Assembly: GCF_016629525.1 (NCBI RefSeq)
Contig: NZ_AP024269.1
Location: forward strand, 4,104,001 to 4,168,000
Reading direction: 5' to 3'
Source of the DNA: Kaistia sp. 32K
GTDB lineage: Bacteria > Pseudomonadota > Alphaproteobacteria > Rhizobiales > Kaistiaceae
DNA length: 64,000 bases
Of the stretch, positions 27,768 to 35,458 are shown piece by piece. The notes beneath the pieces were generated by a model. It did not search any database and was not told where the DNA came from. It saw nothing but the letters and a program-made list of their open reading frames with translations. Every line of letters starts with the position of its first letter. The stretch's first letter is position 1. Both the position numbers and the translations under genes were made by a program.

Positions 27768-29057
27768 ATGCTGCATCTTCATCTCGACCCGCTCGGCGGC
27801 ATGGCCGGCGACATGTTCGTCGCCGCATTGCTCGATCTGAGGCCGGATCTCGAGCCCGGCTTGCAGGCGGCGCTCGCGCGCTGCCCGCTGATCGAGACGG
27901 TCACCTGCAGCCTCGTCGCGCATGACGACGGAATTCTGACCGGCCGCCGCTTCCTGGTCGCGAGGCCCGGCGCGCCCTCTGTCGGTTGTCACGAGCCGCC
28001 CGACGGTCATGGTCATCACCATGACCATGGGACACATGGCGACAACGACCACAGCCATAGCCATAGCCATGGCGACCACGATCATGTCGATTGGCGGCGC
28101 ATTCGCGCGGCGATCGCCGCCTCCGCGCTCGACGCGGAGACGCGGACGCATGCGCTCGGCATCTTCACGCTCCTCGCCGAAGCCGAGGCGCGCGTCCATG
28201 GCCGGTCCGTCGAGGACGTCCGATTCCACGAGGTCGGCGCATGGGATTCGATCGCCGACATCGTCGCGGCCGCCTGGCTCGTGGCGCAGCTCGCACCGGC
28301 AGTCTGGACGGTCGGGGCGATTCCGATCGGCGGCGGCCGGGTTCGCTCGGCGCATGGCCTGCTGCCCGTGCCGGCCCCCGCGACCGCGCTTCTGCTCGAG
28401 GGCTTCGCCATGATCGACGACGGCATCGGCGGCGAGCGGGTGACGCCGACGGGCGCCGCCATCCTCGCCTATCTCTGTCGCGGCGGCCGGGCCGCGGATG
28501 GAGCGCGTATTCTCCGCTCGTCGGCGCACGGGTTCGGCACGCGGCAACTCCCCGGCATCAGCAACTGCCTGCGCGTGCTCGCCTACGAGGCGACCGCCGG
28601 CGGCGCAGCGGCGTCCGATCGGGTCGCCGTGCTCGAATGCGAGATCGACGACCAGACCGGCGAGGATCTCGCCCTGGCCGTCGCCAATCTGCGCAGCATC
28701 GCAGGCGTGCTCGACATCGTCCAGGCGCCGGTTTTCGGCAAGAAGGGCCGCATGATGACAGCTTTGCGCATCCTCGCCACGCCAGCCGCCCGCGACGCGG
28801 TCATCGCCGCGACCTTCGATGAGACGACGACGCTCGGCATCCGGCATGCCATCGTCGAGCGCGCCACGCTCCGCCGCGGCGAGGTCGCGATCGACCATGC
28901 CGGACGAAGTTATCGCGCCAAGATCGCCGAGCGGCCTTCCGGCCGGACGGCCAAGATCGAAGCCGACGACATCGCCGCCACGGCGGGCGCGGCCACGCGC
29001 TCGCGATTGCGGGCGGAACTCGATGCGGCACTGCGGGCGGAAGGAGAGGAACCATGA
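27768..29057 (+). CDS. larC: LarC, nickel insertion protein for the nickel-pincer cofactor
   Basis: 429 residues. It opens LHLDPLGGMAGDMFVAALLDL, the LarC/DUF111 signature, and has VRFHEVGAWDSIADIV and the IPIGGGRVRSAHG motif. A histidine-rich segment at about residues 77-106 (some 14 His) is probably a nickel-binding loop. LarC inserts nickel into the thiolated pyridinium dinucleotide with CTP. In L. plantarum the protein is made by a programmed frameshift; here it is one uninterrupted frame. The ATG at 27768 has AGG-TGGAG upstream. The stop overlaps larE by 4 bases. Confidence 0.94.
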   Translation: MLHLHLDPLGGMAGDMFVAALLDLRPDLEPGLQAALARCPLIETVTCSLVAHDDGILTGRRFLVARPGAPSVGCHEPPDGHGHHHDHGTHGDNDHSHSHSHGDHDHVDWRRIRAAIAASALDAETRTHALGIFTLLAEAEARVHGRSVEDVRFHEVGAWDSIADIVAAAWLVAQLAPAVWTVGAIPIGGGRVRSAHGLLPVPAPATALLLEGFAMIDDGIGGERVTPTGAAILAYLCRGGRAADGARILRSSAHGFGTRQLPGISNCLRVLAYEATAGGAAASDRVAVLECEIDDQTGEDLALAVANLRSIAGVLDIVQAPVFGKKGRMMTALRILATPAARDAVIAATFDETTTLGIRHAIVERATLRRGEVAIDHAGRSYRAKIAERPSGRTAKIEADDIAATAGAATRSRLRAELDAALRAEGEEP

Positions 29058-29848
29058 GCCAGGCAAGCCTGGAAGCGGTGCTGTCGTCGCTGGGGCCGGT
29101 CACGCTCGCCGTCAGCGGCGGCGTCGATTCCATGACGCTCGCGGTCGCAGCCCATCGCCTGCTCGGCGCAGACGCGACCGACATGGTGCATGCCGTCTCG
29201 CCGGCGGTGCAGCCGGAGTCGACCGAGCGTGTGAGGCTCTGGGCCGGGCGCGAGGGCTGGAATCTCAGGACGGTGGACAGCGGCGAATTCGGCGACAGCA
29301 ACTATCTCGAAAACCCGGTGAACCGCTGCTTCTTCTGCAAGGGCCACCTCTATGGCGCCATCGCCGCTTTGTCCCGACGCCAGGTCCTCTCGGGCGCCAA
29401 TCTCGACGATCTCGGCGACTACCGGCCCGGGCTCGACGCCGCGCGGGCGGCCGGCGTGCGCCATCCCTATGTCGAAGCCGGCATCGACAAGGCCGGCGTG
29501 CGCAGGCTGGCGCGCCGGCTCGGCCTCGGCGATCTCGCCGAACTGCCGTCGTCGCCCTGCCTTTCCAGCCGGGTGGAGACGTCGATCGCGATCGAGCCGA
29601 TGACGCTCGCCGCCATCCACGCGGTCGAGAAGCTGGTCGGCGCCACGCTCGCGCCTGAAACCGTCCGTTGCCGTGTGCGCCATGCCGGTATCGTCGTCGA
29701 ACTCGACCCGCCGTCGCTCGCCGCCCTCCGTGAAGGCGACGCGCTGACCGCCGCGATCGCCTCGCTGCTGCCGGCCGGACTCGCCGGCAAGCCCGTCAGG
29801 TTCGAGGCCTATCGCATGGGCAGCGCCTTTGTAGGACGCCGCGCATGA
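29054..29848 (+). CDS. larE: LarE, ATP-dependent sulfur transferase for the nickel-pincer cofactor
   Basis: 264 residues. The PP-loop SGGVDS is at residues 21-26; CFFCK at 92-96 and the cysteine in SSPCLSSRV (Cys169) follow. Cys169 aligns with the sacrificial Cys176 of L. plantarum LarE, so a single-cysteine, sacrificial mechanism is likely rather than the three-cysteine iron-sulfur type. It adenylates and thiolates the carboxylates made by LarB. The start overlaps larC and the stop overlaps larB. Confidence 0.93.
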   Translation: MSQASLEAVLSSLGPVTLAVSGGVDSMTLAVAAHRLLGADATDMVHAVSPAVQPESTERVRLWAGREGWNLRTVDSGEFGDSNYLENPVNRCFFCKGHLYGAIAALSRRQVLSGANLDDLGDYRPGLDAARAAGVRHPYVEAGIDKAGVRRLARRLGLGDLAELPSSPCLSSRVETSIAIEPMTLAAIHAVEKLVGATLAPETVRCRVRHAGIVVELDPPSLAALREGDALTAAIASLLPAGLAGKPVRFEAYRMGSAFVGRRA

Positions 29849-30504
29849 GCGCAAGCGAAGTGATCTTCGATCACGGCCGTGCCGAACGCATCGGCCTCGA
29901 CGAGGCGGTGTTCTGCGAAGGCAAGAGCGCCGCGCAGATCGCCACCATCCTCGACGAGGTGTCGGCACGCGGCACAAGCCTGCTGCTCACGCGGCTCGAT
30001 GCTGACAAGTTCCATCAGCTGCCGCCCGAGCACGGCGCCGCGCTCGACTTCTGCGCTCTCTCCCGGACGGCCTATTTCGGGCCCCTGCGGCCGGTGCGCG
30101 TCGAGGGAAGGATCGTGATCGTGGCGGCCGGCACATCGGATGCGGCGGTCGCGCGCGAGGCGGCGCGCACGCTGCGCCATGCCGGCATCGACGCGTCGAT
30201 GGTGGTCGATGTCGGCGTCGCCGGCATCTGGCGGCTCATGGCGCGCATCGACGAGATCCGGCGCTTTCCCATTGTCATCGCGGTCGCCGGAATGGACGCG
30301 GCGATCGCGAGCGTGCTCGGCGGCCTGGTGCAGGGCACGGTCATCTGCGTTCCGACATCGGTCGGCTATGGCGCGGCGGAGAGCGGACGGACCGCCCTCA
30401 ACGCCATGCTGTCAAGCTGCGCGCCGGGTCTTCTCACCTGCAACATCGACAGCGGATACGGCGCCGCTTGCGCGGCGATCCGTATCCTGAACAGCTTCGC
30501 CTGA
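29845..30504 (+). CDS. larB: LarB, nicotinate mononucleotide/NaAD carboxylase for the nickel-pincer cofactor
   Basis: 219 residues. The AIRC/PurE-like core is clear: VIVAAGTSDAAVAREAA, VDVGVAGIWRL, VAGMDAAIASVLGGLV and PTSVGYG. LarB carboxylates and hydrolyses nicotinic acid adenine dinucleotide to start NPN synthesis. It is translationally coupled to larE. With larA and larCE it completes the cofactor set, so no external cofactor genes are needed. It ends 16 bases from the convergent FAH gene. Confidence 0.94.
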   Translation: MSASEVIFDHGRAERIGLDEAVFCEGKSAAQIATILDEVSARGTSLLLTRLDADKFHQLPPEHGAALDFCALSRTAYFGPLRPVRVEGRIVIVAAGTSDAAVAREAARTLRHAGIDASMVVDVGVAGIWRLMARIDEIRRFPIVIAVAGMDAAIASVLGGLVQGTVICVPTSVGYGAAESGRTALNAMLSSCAPGLLTCNIDSGYGAACAAIRILNSFA

Positions 30505-30520
30505 ACGGTCGGGCGGCCTG

Positions 30521-31366
30521 TCAGGCCGCGTCGACCGTCAGCTGCGACTGTTCGCCGAGCCCCTCGATGCCGAGCCGGATGCGCTGGCCCGCCCTCAGGA
30601 ACAGGGGCGGCTTCATGCCGAGGCCGACGCCGGGGGGCGTCCCGGTCGAGATGATGTCGCCCGGCTGAAGGCTCATGAACTGCGAGATGTAGTGCACGAG
30701 AAAGGCGACGCCGAAGATCATCGTCCGCGTCGAACCGTTCTGGCGGACGATGCCGTCGACGGAGAGCCACATCGCGAGATCCTGCGGGTCGGCGATCTCG
30801 TCGCGCGTCACCATCCAGGGTCCGATCGGCCCGAAGCTGTCCGCCGACTTGCCCTTGGTCCACTGCCCGCCGCGTTCGGCCTGGAAGGCGCGTTCCGAGA
30901 CGTCGTTGATCAGGCAGTAGCCGGCGACATGCTGCATGGCCTCGGCTTCCGAGACGTAGCGCGCCTCGTCGCCGATCACGACGCCGAGCTCCACTTCCCA
31001 GTCGGTCTTCTGCGATCCACGCGGAATGATGACATTGTCATCGGGGCCGGTGATGGCGCTCGTCGCCTTCATGAACAGGATCGGCTCTTCCGGGATCGCG
31101 GCGCCCGTCTCGGCGGCGTGATCGGCATAGTTGAGCCCGACGCAGATGAACTTGCCGGTGCCGGCGACACAGGGGCCGAAGCGGCGCGGGTCGCTCACGA
31201 CCGGCAGGCTCTCCTCCGGGATCGCCGCGATCGCAGCCAACCCGTTCGCGGTCAGCGCCGCGCCGCCGATATCGGCCACATGGGCGGAGAGATCGCGCAG
31301 CACGCCATTTCCATCGACAAGGCCCGGCTTCTCGGCGCCGCGCTCACCAAATCGAACTAGCTTCAT
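30521..31366 (-). CDS. Fumarylacetoacetate hydrolase family protein (diketo-deoxy-fuconate hydrolase type)
   Basis: 281 residues, FAH fold. FICVGLNYADHA and ILFMKATSAITGPDD precede the metal ligands in DWEVELGVVIG (Glu, Glu) with an Asp in INDVSERAFQ; the TGTPPGVG loop follows. The family splits acylpyruvates; members clustered with an SDR in L-fucose/L-rhamnose degradation hydrolyse 2,4-diketo-3-deoxy-L-fuconate to pyruvate and L-lactate. The SDR directly upstream makes this step the best guess. Other acylpyruvase roles are possible. Confidence 0.88.
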   Translation of the reverse strand: MKLVRFGERGAEKPGLVDGNGVLRDLSAHVADIGGAALTANGLAAIAAIPEESLPVVSDPRRFGPCVAGTGKFICVGLNYADHAAETGAAIPEEPILFMKATSAITGPDDNVIIPRGSQKTDWEVELGVVIGDEARYVSEAEAMQHVAGYCLINDVSERAFQAERGGQWTKGKSADSFGPIGPWMVTRDEIADPQDLAMWLSVDGIVRQNGSTRTMIFGVAFLVHYISQFMSLQPGDIISTGTPPGVGLGMKPPLFLRAGQRIRLGIEGLGEQSQLTVDAA

Positions 31367-31401
31367 GTCAGGATTCCGTCTCGAATAACGAAGGGAGAGA
31401 T

Positions 31402-32145
31402 TCAGGCGTTGGCCCAGCCACCGTCGATGACGATGGCGTTGCCGGTCATGAAGCCGCTCTCGGGCCCGGCGAGATAGAGCGCGAGTTCGGCTATTTCCTC
31501 GGCCTTGCCGAGCCGCCCCATCGGTTGGCGGGCGATGAAGGCGGCGCGGGCCTGATCATAGTCACCGGCCGAGCGCATGCGGTCTTGCAGAGAGGGGCTC
31601 TCGACCGTGCCGGGGCAGATCGCATTGGCGCGGACGCCCTTGCCGACATAATCGAGCGCGACCGATTTGGTGAGGCCGATCACCGCGGCCTTGGTCGTGC
31701 CATAGATGAAGCGGTTCGGCGCGGCGATGACGGTCGAGGCCACGGAGGCCATGTTGATGATCGAGCCGCCGCCGCGCGCGATCATGCCGGGCAGGAAGCC
31801 GCGGATCAGCCGGTACATGGCGCGAATGTTCAGATTGACCGAGAAGTCGAAATCCTCTTCCTCGCAATCGAGGATCGCGCCGGCATGGACATAGCCGGCG
31901 CAGTTGAAGAGGATATCCGGCGCATCGTGCGACGCGACGAAGGCCTTGACCGCCTCCGCGTCCATGACATCGAGCCGATGCGTCGAGACCCCGGCGAGGC
32001 CGTCGAGCGAGGCGAGTTTCCCCTCGTCGATATCGGTTGCGCGCACCGCCGCGCCCTCGCGCTGGAAGGCCAGCACCGTGGCGCGACCAATCCCCTGGCC
32101 CGCGGCGGTCACCACCGCGGTCTTTCCCGAAAGCCGACCCGTCAT
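31402..32145 (-). CDS. SDR oxidoreductase, 2-keto-3-deoxy-L-fuconate dehydrogenase-like
   Basis: 247 residues. TAAGQGIG cofactor motif (about residues 13-20), NCAG at 80-83, catalytic Ser and the YGTTKAAVIGLTKS Tyr-Lys. AAGQGIGRATVLAFQREGA and NAICPGTVESPSL are characteristic of the 2-keto-3-deoxy-L-fuconate 4-dehydrogenase group. The ATG at 32145 lies 5 bases after the GntR stop. It would produce the diketo acid cleaved by the FAH protein. Confidence 0.88.
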   Translation of the reverse strand: MTGRLSGKTAVVTAAGQGIGRATVLAFQREGAAVRATDIDEGKLASLDGLAGVSTHRLDVMDAEAVKAFVASHDAPDILFNCAGYVHAGAILDCEEEDFDFSVNLNIRAMYRLIRGFLPGMIARGGGSIINMASVASTVIAAPNRFIYGTTKAAVIGLTKSVALDYVGKGVRANAICPGTVESPSLQDRMRSAGDYDQARAAFIARQPMGRLGKAEEIAELALYLAGPESGFMTGNAIVIDGGWANA

Positions 32146-32149
32146 CGTT

Positions 32150-32893
32150 CTAGCTGTCCTTTTCCTGCGTGGATGGACCGATCGGCCCCTCGGGAAGCCC
32201 GACGCGCTGCGCGGCGCCGGAGAGATGGGCAAGCATGGCGCTGCGGGTGCCGTCGGCGTCGCCTGCCTCGATGGCATCGAGGATCCGCTGATGCTCGCCG
32301 ATCGTAACGCGCGCCAGATCCTCGGATTTCTTCTGGTTGCCGGAGGCGAGGATGCTGTCACGCACCCGTTCCGACACGAAGGTCAGAAACTGGACCATGT
32401 AGCTGTTGCCCGTGGCGGCGGCGACCGTCTTGTGAAAGTTCAGGTCGGTCGCCAGCCAGGTAACGCTGCCATAAGGGACGTTCGTCATCGTCTCCAGCGC
32501 CTCGCGCATGGCGGCGATGTCGGCATCGGTGCGCCGCTCGGCTGCCAGCGCGGCAGCCTGCACCTCGAGGATGCCGCGCAGCTCGAACAGGCTTCGGAAC
32601 GCGGACACCTGCTGCAGGGCGTCAAAGTCAATGGTGAGCACCGTGGCATTGGGCTCGTCGGCAACGAAGGCGCCGCGTCCCTGCTGGGACCAGATCCGCC
32701 CCTCCGAACGAAGTCGCGCGACCGCCTCGCGGATGACGTTGCGGCTGACGCCGAAGGTCGTGGCCAGCTTCTGCTCGGTCGGCAGCTGGTCGCCGGGCTT
32801 GAGCCGGCCGTTCGCGATCTCGCGCGTGATCGAACTCGCGACCAGCGTCGAGAGATTGGGGCCGCGGCTCACCTTGTCTAGCTTCAGGACCAC
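32150..32893 (-). CDS. GntR family regulator, FCD subfamily
   Basis: 247 residues. wHTH with LPTEQKLATTFGVSRNVIREAVARL (about residues 40-64); the FCD domain contains LNFHKTVAAATGN and EHQRILDAI with the metal-site histidines. It overlaps the end of the FAD oxidase gene by 10 bases and is directly upstream of the SDR, so it sits inside its probable operon and would be autoregulated. A 21-bp imperfect palindrome at 34386-34406 is its possible operator. Confidence 0.9.
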   Translation of the reverse strand: MVLKLDKVSRGPNLSTLVASSITREIANGRLKPGDQLPTEQKLATTFGVSRNVIREAVARLRSEGRIWSQQGRGAFVADEPNATVLTIDFDALQQVSAFRSLFELRGILEVQAAALAAERRTDADIAAMREALETMTNVPYGSVTWLATDLNFHKTVAAATGNSYMVQFLTFVSERVRDSILASGNQKKSEDLARVTIGEHQRILDAIEAGDADGTRSAMLAHLSGAAQRVGLPEGPIGPSTQEKDS

Positions 32894-34338
32894 GCCGGAC
32901 CTCCGTCTATGTCGCGCAAGGGCAGGATCCGACCCCCGCTGAGCAGATGCCGAGGATCGAAGGAATCCTTGATCCGACCGGCGAGCTCCAGCGTCAACGG
33001 GTCGGCGCGATCGAGAAATGCCCGCTGCTTCACGCGGCCGATGCCGTGCTCGGCGCTGATCGAGCCACCATGACGGTCGACGGCATCGAAAATCACCGCC
33101 TCCGCCGCATGGAAGAGGTCGTCATATCCCTCCGTCGCCATGCCTTCGGGCGGCACGACGTTCATGTGGATATTGCCGTCTCCGACATGGCCATAGGTCA
33201 CGACGCACGCGTCCGGATAGGCCGCGTCGAGCGCCACGATGCTCTCGGAGACGAAGGCGGCGATCCTGGATATGGGCACCGAGATATCGGTCCTGAGATA
33301 GCGCCCGCCCCGCCCCTGCGCCTCGACCATCACCTCGCGCAGCAGCCAGAGCCGCTCGGCCTGGGCGCGGCTCGACGCGAGGACGCCGTCGAGCACGAGG
33401 TCGCCGGCATCCGCGAGGAAATCCTCGATCAGCCTCCTGAGATCGACGCGGCCGCCCGCCGACAATTCCAGCAGAACATAGACCGGACAGGGCTGCGACA
33501 ACGGATCGTCGAGGCCGGAATGAGCACCGATGGCGATCTCGATACCACCGCGAAGGAGGAGCTCGAAGGCCGACAGCAGGTCGCTGCATTCCCGGCGCGC
33601 CAACACATAGAGCGCCATCGCGTCCTCAACTGATGCGACACCGACCAGCGCGGTCTCGACCTGGGTCGGCCGGGGATAGAGCTTGAACGCCACGGCCGTC
33701 ACGATTCCGAGCGTGCCTTCGCTTCCGATGAACAGCTGCTTGAGGTCGTAGCCGCGATTGTCCTTCCGGAGCGTCCTCAGGCCGTTCCAGACACGCCCGT
33801 CGGCCATCACGACCTCGAGACCCAGCACCAGATCGCGCGTCATGCCGTAGCGCAGCACATTGAAGCCGCCGGCATTCGTCGCGATATTGCCGCCGAGCCG
33901 GCAGCTGCCCTGGGCGCCGAAGGAGATCGGCAGCAGGCAGTCGGCCGCTTCCGCCTGTGCCTTGGCCTCATCGAGTATGCAGCCGGCTTCGGCCACCATG
34001 GTGAAATCGATCGCATCGACCGAGCGGACCCGGTTCATCCGCTCCAGCGATACCACCACCTCGCCGTCCGGATGGCTCGGCACCGCCGCGCCGACCAGAC
34101 CCGTCAGCCCGCCTTGCGGAACCACATGCAGGCGGAGCTCGTGGCAGCAGCGCATCAGCATGGACACTTCCTCGACCGAGCGGGGCAGCGCGACGGCGAG
34201 CGGCCGGCCGCGATGATCGCCGGTCCAGTCCCGTCCATAGCGATCGGTATCCGCGCCGTCGGATAGCAGCATGCCGGCCGGCATCGCGGCGCGAAGCGCG
34301 GCGACCGCAAGTTCCTCGGCAGGCAGCACGGCGTGCAT
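32884..34338 (-). CDS. FAD-linked oxidase (D-lactate/D-2-hydroxyacid dehydrogenase type)
   Basis: 484 residues. FAD_binding_4 region with VVPQGGLTGLVGAAVP and the GGNIATNAGGFNVLRYG loop; the FAD-oxidase C domain has YGHVGDGNIHMNVV (metal histidines) and SAEHGIGRVK. These mark the GlcD/DLD/D-2-hydroxyglutarate dehydrogenase family, which passes electrons to quinone or ETF. The ATG at 34338 is favoured by AGGG 9 bases upstream. As first gene of the GntR-SDR-FAH operon it may oxidise a hydroxyacid product or an intermediate. Which hydroxyacid is unknown. Confidence 0.88.
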   Translation of the reverse strand: MHAVLPAEELAVAALRAAMPAGMLLSDGADTDRYGRDWTGDHRGRPLAVALPRSVEEVSMLMRCCHELRLHVVPQGGLTGLVGAAVPSHPDGEVVVSLERMNRVRSVDAIDFTMVAEAGCILDEAKAQAEAADCLLPISFGAQGSCRLGGNIATNAGGFNVLRYGMTRDLVLGLEVVMADGRVWNGLRTLRKDNRGYDLKQLFIGSEGTLGIVTAVAFKLYPRPTQVETALVGVASVEDAMALYVLARRECSDLLSAFELLLRGGIEIAIGAHSGLDDPLSQPCPVYVLLELSAGGRVDLRRLIEDFLADAGDLVLDGVLASSRAQAERLWLLREVMVEAQGRGGRYLRTDISVPISRIAAFVSESIVALDAAYPDACVVTYGHVGDGNIHMNVVPPEGMATEGYDDLFHAAEAVIFDAVDRHGGSISAEHGIGRVKQRAFLDRADPLTLELAGRIKDSFDPRHLLSGGRILPLRDIDGGPAWS

Positions 34339-34385
34339 TGGCATATGCCCTACTCGAATCGGTAGTGGGTGGACAATTACGTCTG

Positions 34386-34406
34386 TTGCATGGTTATCAT
34401 ACAACG
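34386..34406. promoter_or_regulatory. Imperfect palindrome between FAD oxidase and VOC genes
   Basis: GTTGcATG and CATaCAAC arms around GTTAT form a 21-bp near-palindrome in the divergent region. It is a plausible operator for the GntR protein at 32150-32893, although it does not match the TNGT-N3-ACNA pattern exactly. Confidence 0.4.
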
Positions 34407-34500
34407 TTGATCGCGAACATCAAGGTGACGAACCCGGCCATGCGGCCGTTTCGCCCGAGCGTCAGCCGAGCTTCGAATGTCAGCAGGGAGAGATACGATC

Positions 34501-34917
34501 ATGAACGACAAGCCGCCAAAGTTCAGGATGATGCACACGATGATCCGCGTGATGGATCTCGACAGGTCAATCAAGTTCTACACCGAGCTGCTCGGCATGA
34601 CCCTGCTTCGGCGGGACGATTATCCAGAAGGGAAATTCACGAACGCCTTCGTTGGATACGGACCCGAGGACACCGACACTGTCGTCGAGCTGACCTACAA
34701 CTGGGACCGAGCGGAGCCCTACGAGCTCGGCACGGCCTTCGGCCACCTGGCCCTCGGCGTCAACGACATCTATGCGGTCTGCGCGGCGCTCGAGAATCAG
34801 GGCGCCAGGATCCCGCGTCCGCCGGGCCCGATGAAGCATGGCACCACCCATATCGCCTTCATCGAGGATCCCGACGGCTACCGCATCGAGCTCATCGATC
34901 TCGCCACGATGTCCTAG
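34501..34917 (+). CDS. VOC family protein, glyoxalase I-like
   Basis: 138 residues. MHTMIRVMDLDRSIKFYTELLGM and the second module FGHLALGVNDIY...IAFIEDPDGYRIELI are the two beta-alpha-beta-beta-beta repeats of lactoylglutathione lyase. Metal ligands His (MHTMIRV), Glu (VELTYN), His (GHLALGV) and Glu (YRIELI) are all in place. The ATG at 34501 has AGGGAGAG upstream. It would convert the methylglyoxal-glutathione adduct to S-lactoylglutathione, suiting a lactaldehyde- or lactate-forming pathway nearby. Confidence 0.9.
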   Translation: MNDKPPKFRMMHTMIRVMDLDRSIKFYTELLGMTLLRRDDYPEGKFTNAFVGYGPEDTDTVVELTYNWDRAEPYELGTAFGHLALGVNDIYAVCAALENQGARIPRPPGPMKHGTTHIAFIEDPDGYRIELIDLATMS

Positions 34918-35458
34918 GCGTCCGGGCTGCCGGGGGCCGCGCCGATCGGCGCGGCTCTCCCCACGCGATGATACGACCTGACGTTAGAAGTGCCGAGAGA
35001 CGGCGCGCGCGCCACGACCCTCGTCGACATGGACAGAGGCCTCAATGTGGACGTCCTCAGCGACGAGGTCGGCCATTCGCCCGATCGGGGTTTCATGCAG
35101 CTCGCAGGGGCGCTCCTGCGGTGCTGCTCAGATGCGTTTCGTACAAGTTCGGTCAGTTCGGGCGTCGTGACGGCACCGACCCTGGTGACGCGCGGGACAA
35201 GATTGAGCGACCCCGCGTTGGCGTTCACCTGATAGACAGTGCCGGCGGCAGCGAGCGGGGTTGCGATCGCCGTGAGCCGGGGGTGATAGCACCCCCCAGG
35301 ACGTGGAGAATCTGAAGGCTAACGTGGCGAGCGAGTGGTCGAATAGACGAGGCCGACGAAGGCACCTGGCGCTCCGTCGGCCGAATTGACGCAATTGTCG
35401 CCTGCCACCCAAGAGGAAACACTGGGCGGTCATCCGGATGAATAGTGTCTGGATGAAC
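34918..35458. other. Intergenic region with no recognised gene
   Basis: About 540 bases between the VOC gene and the first M24 gene. Frames are open for up to 100 codons on both strands but none has a plausible start, ribosome site or known motif. It marks a change of gene style between the sugar-acid block and the M24 block and could hold gene remains. Confidence 0.4.

Noticed and set aside
27768..29057. Programmed frameshift in larC as in L. plantarum
   Set aside because: The gene is one uninterrupted frame covering both halves.
35148..35165. Possible sixth CGGTCA tandem repeat
   Set aside because: Only one good core; the second reads CGGGCG at a 9-bp spacing, and it lies downstream of a gene, not before one.
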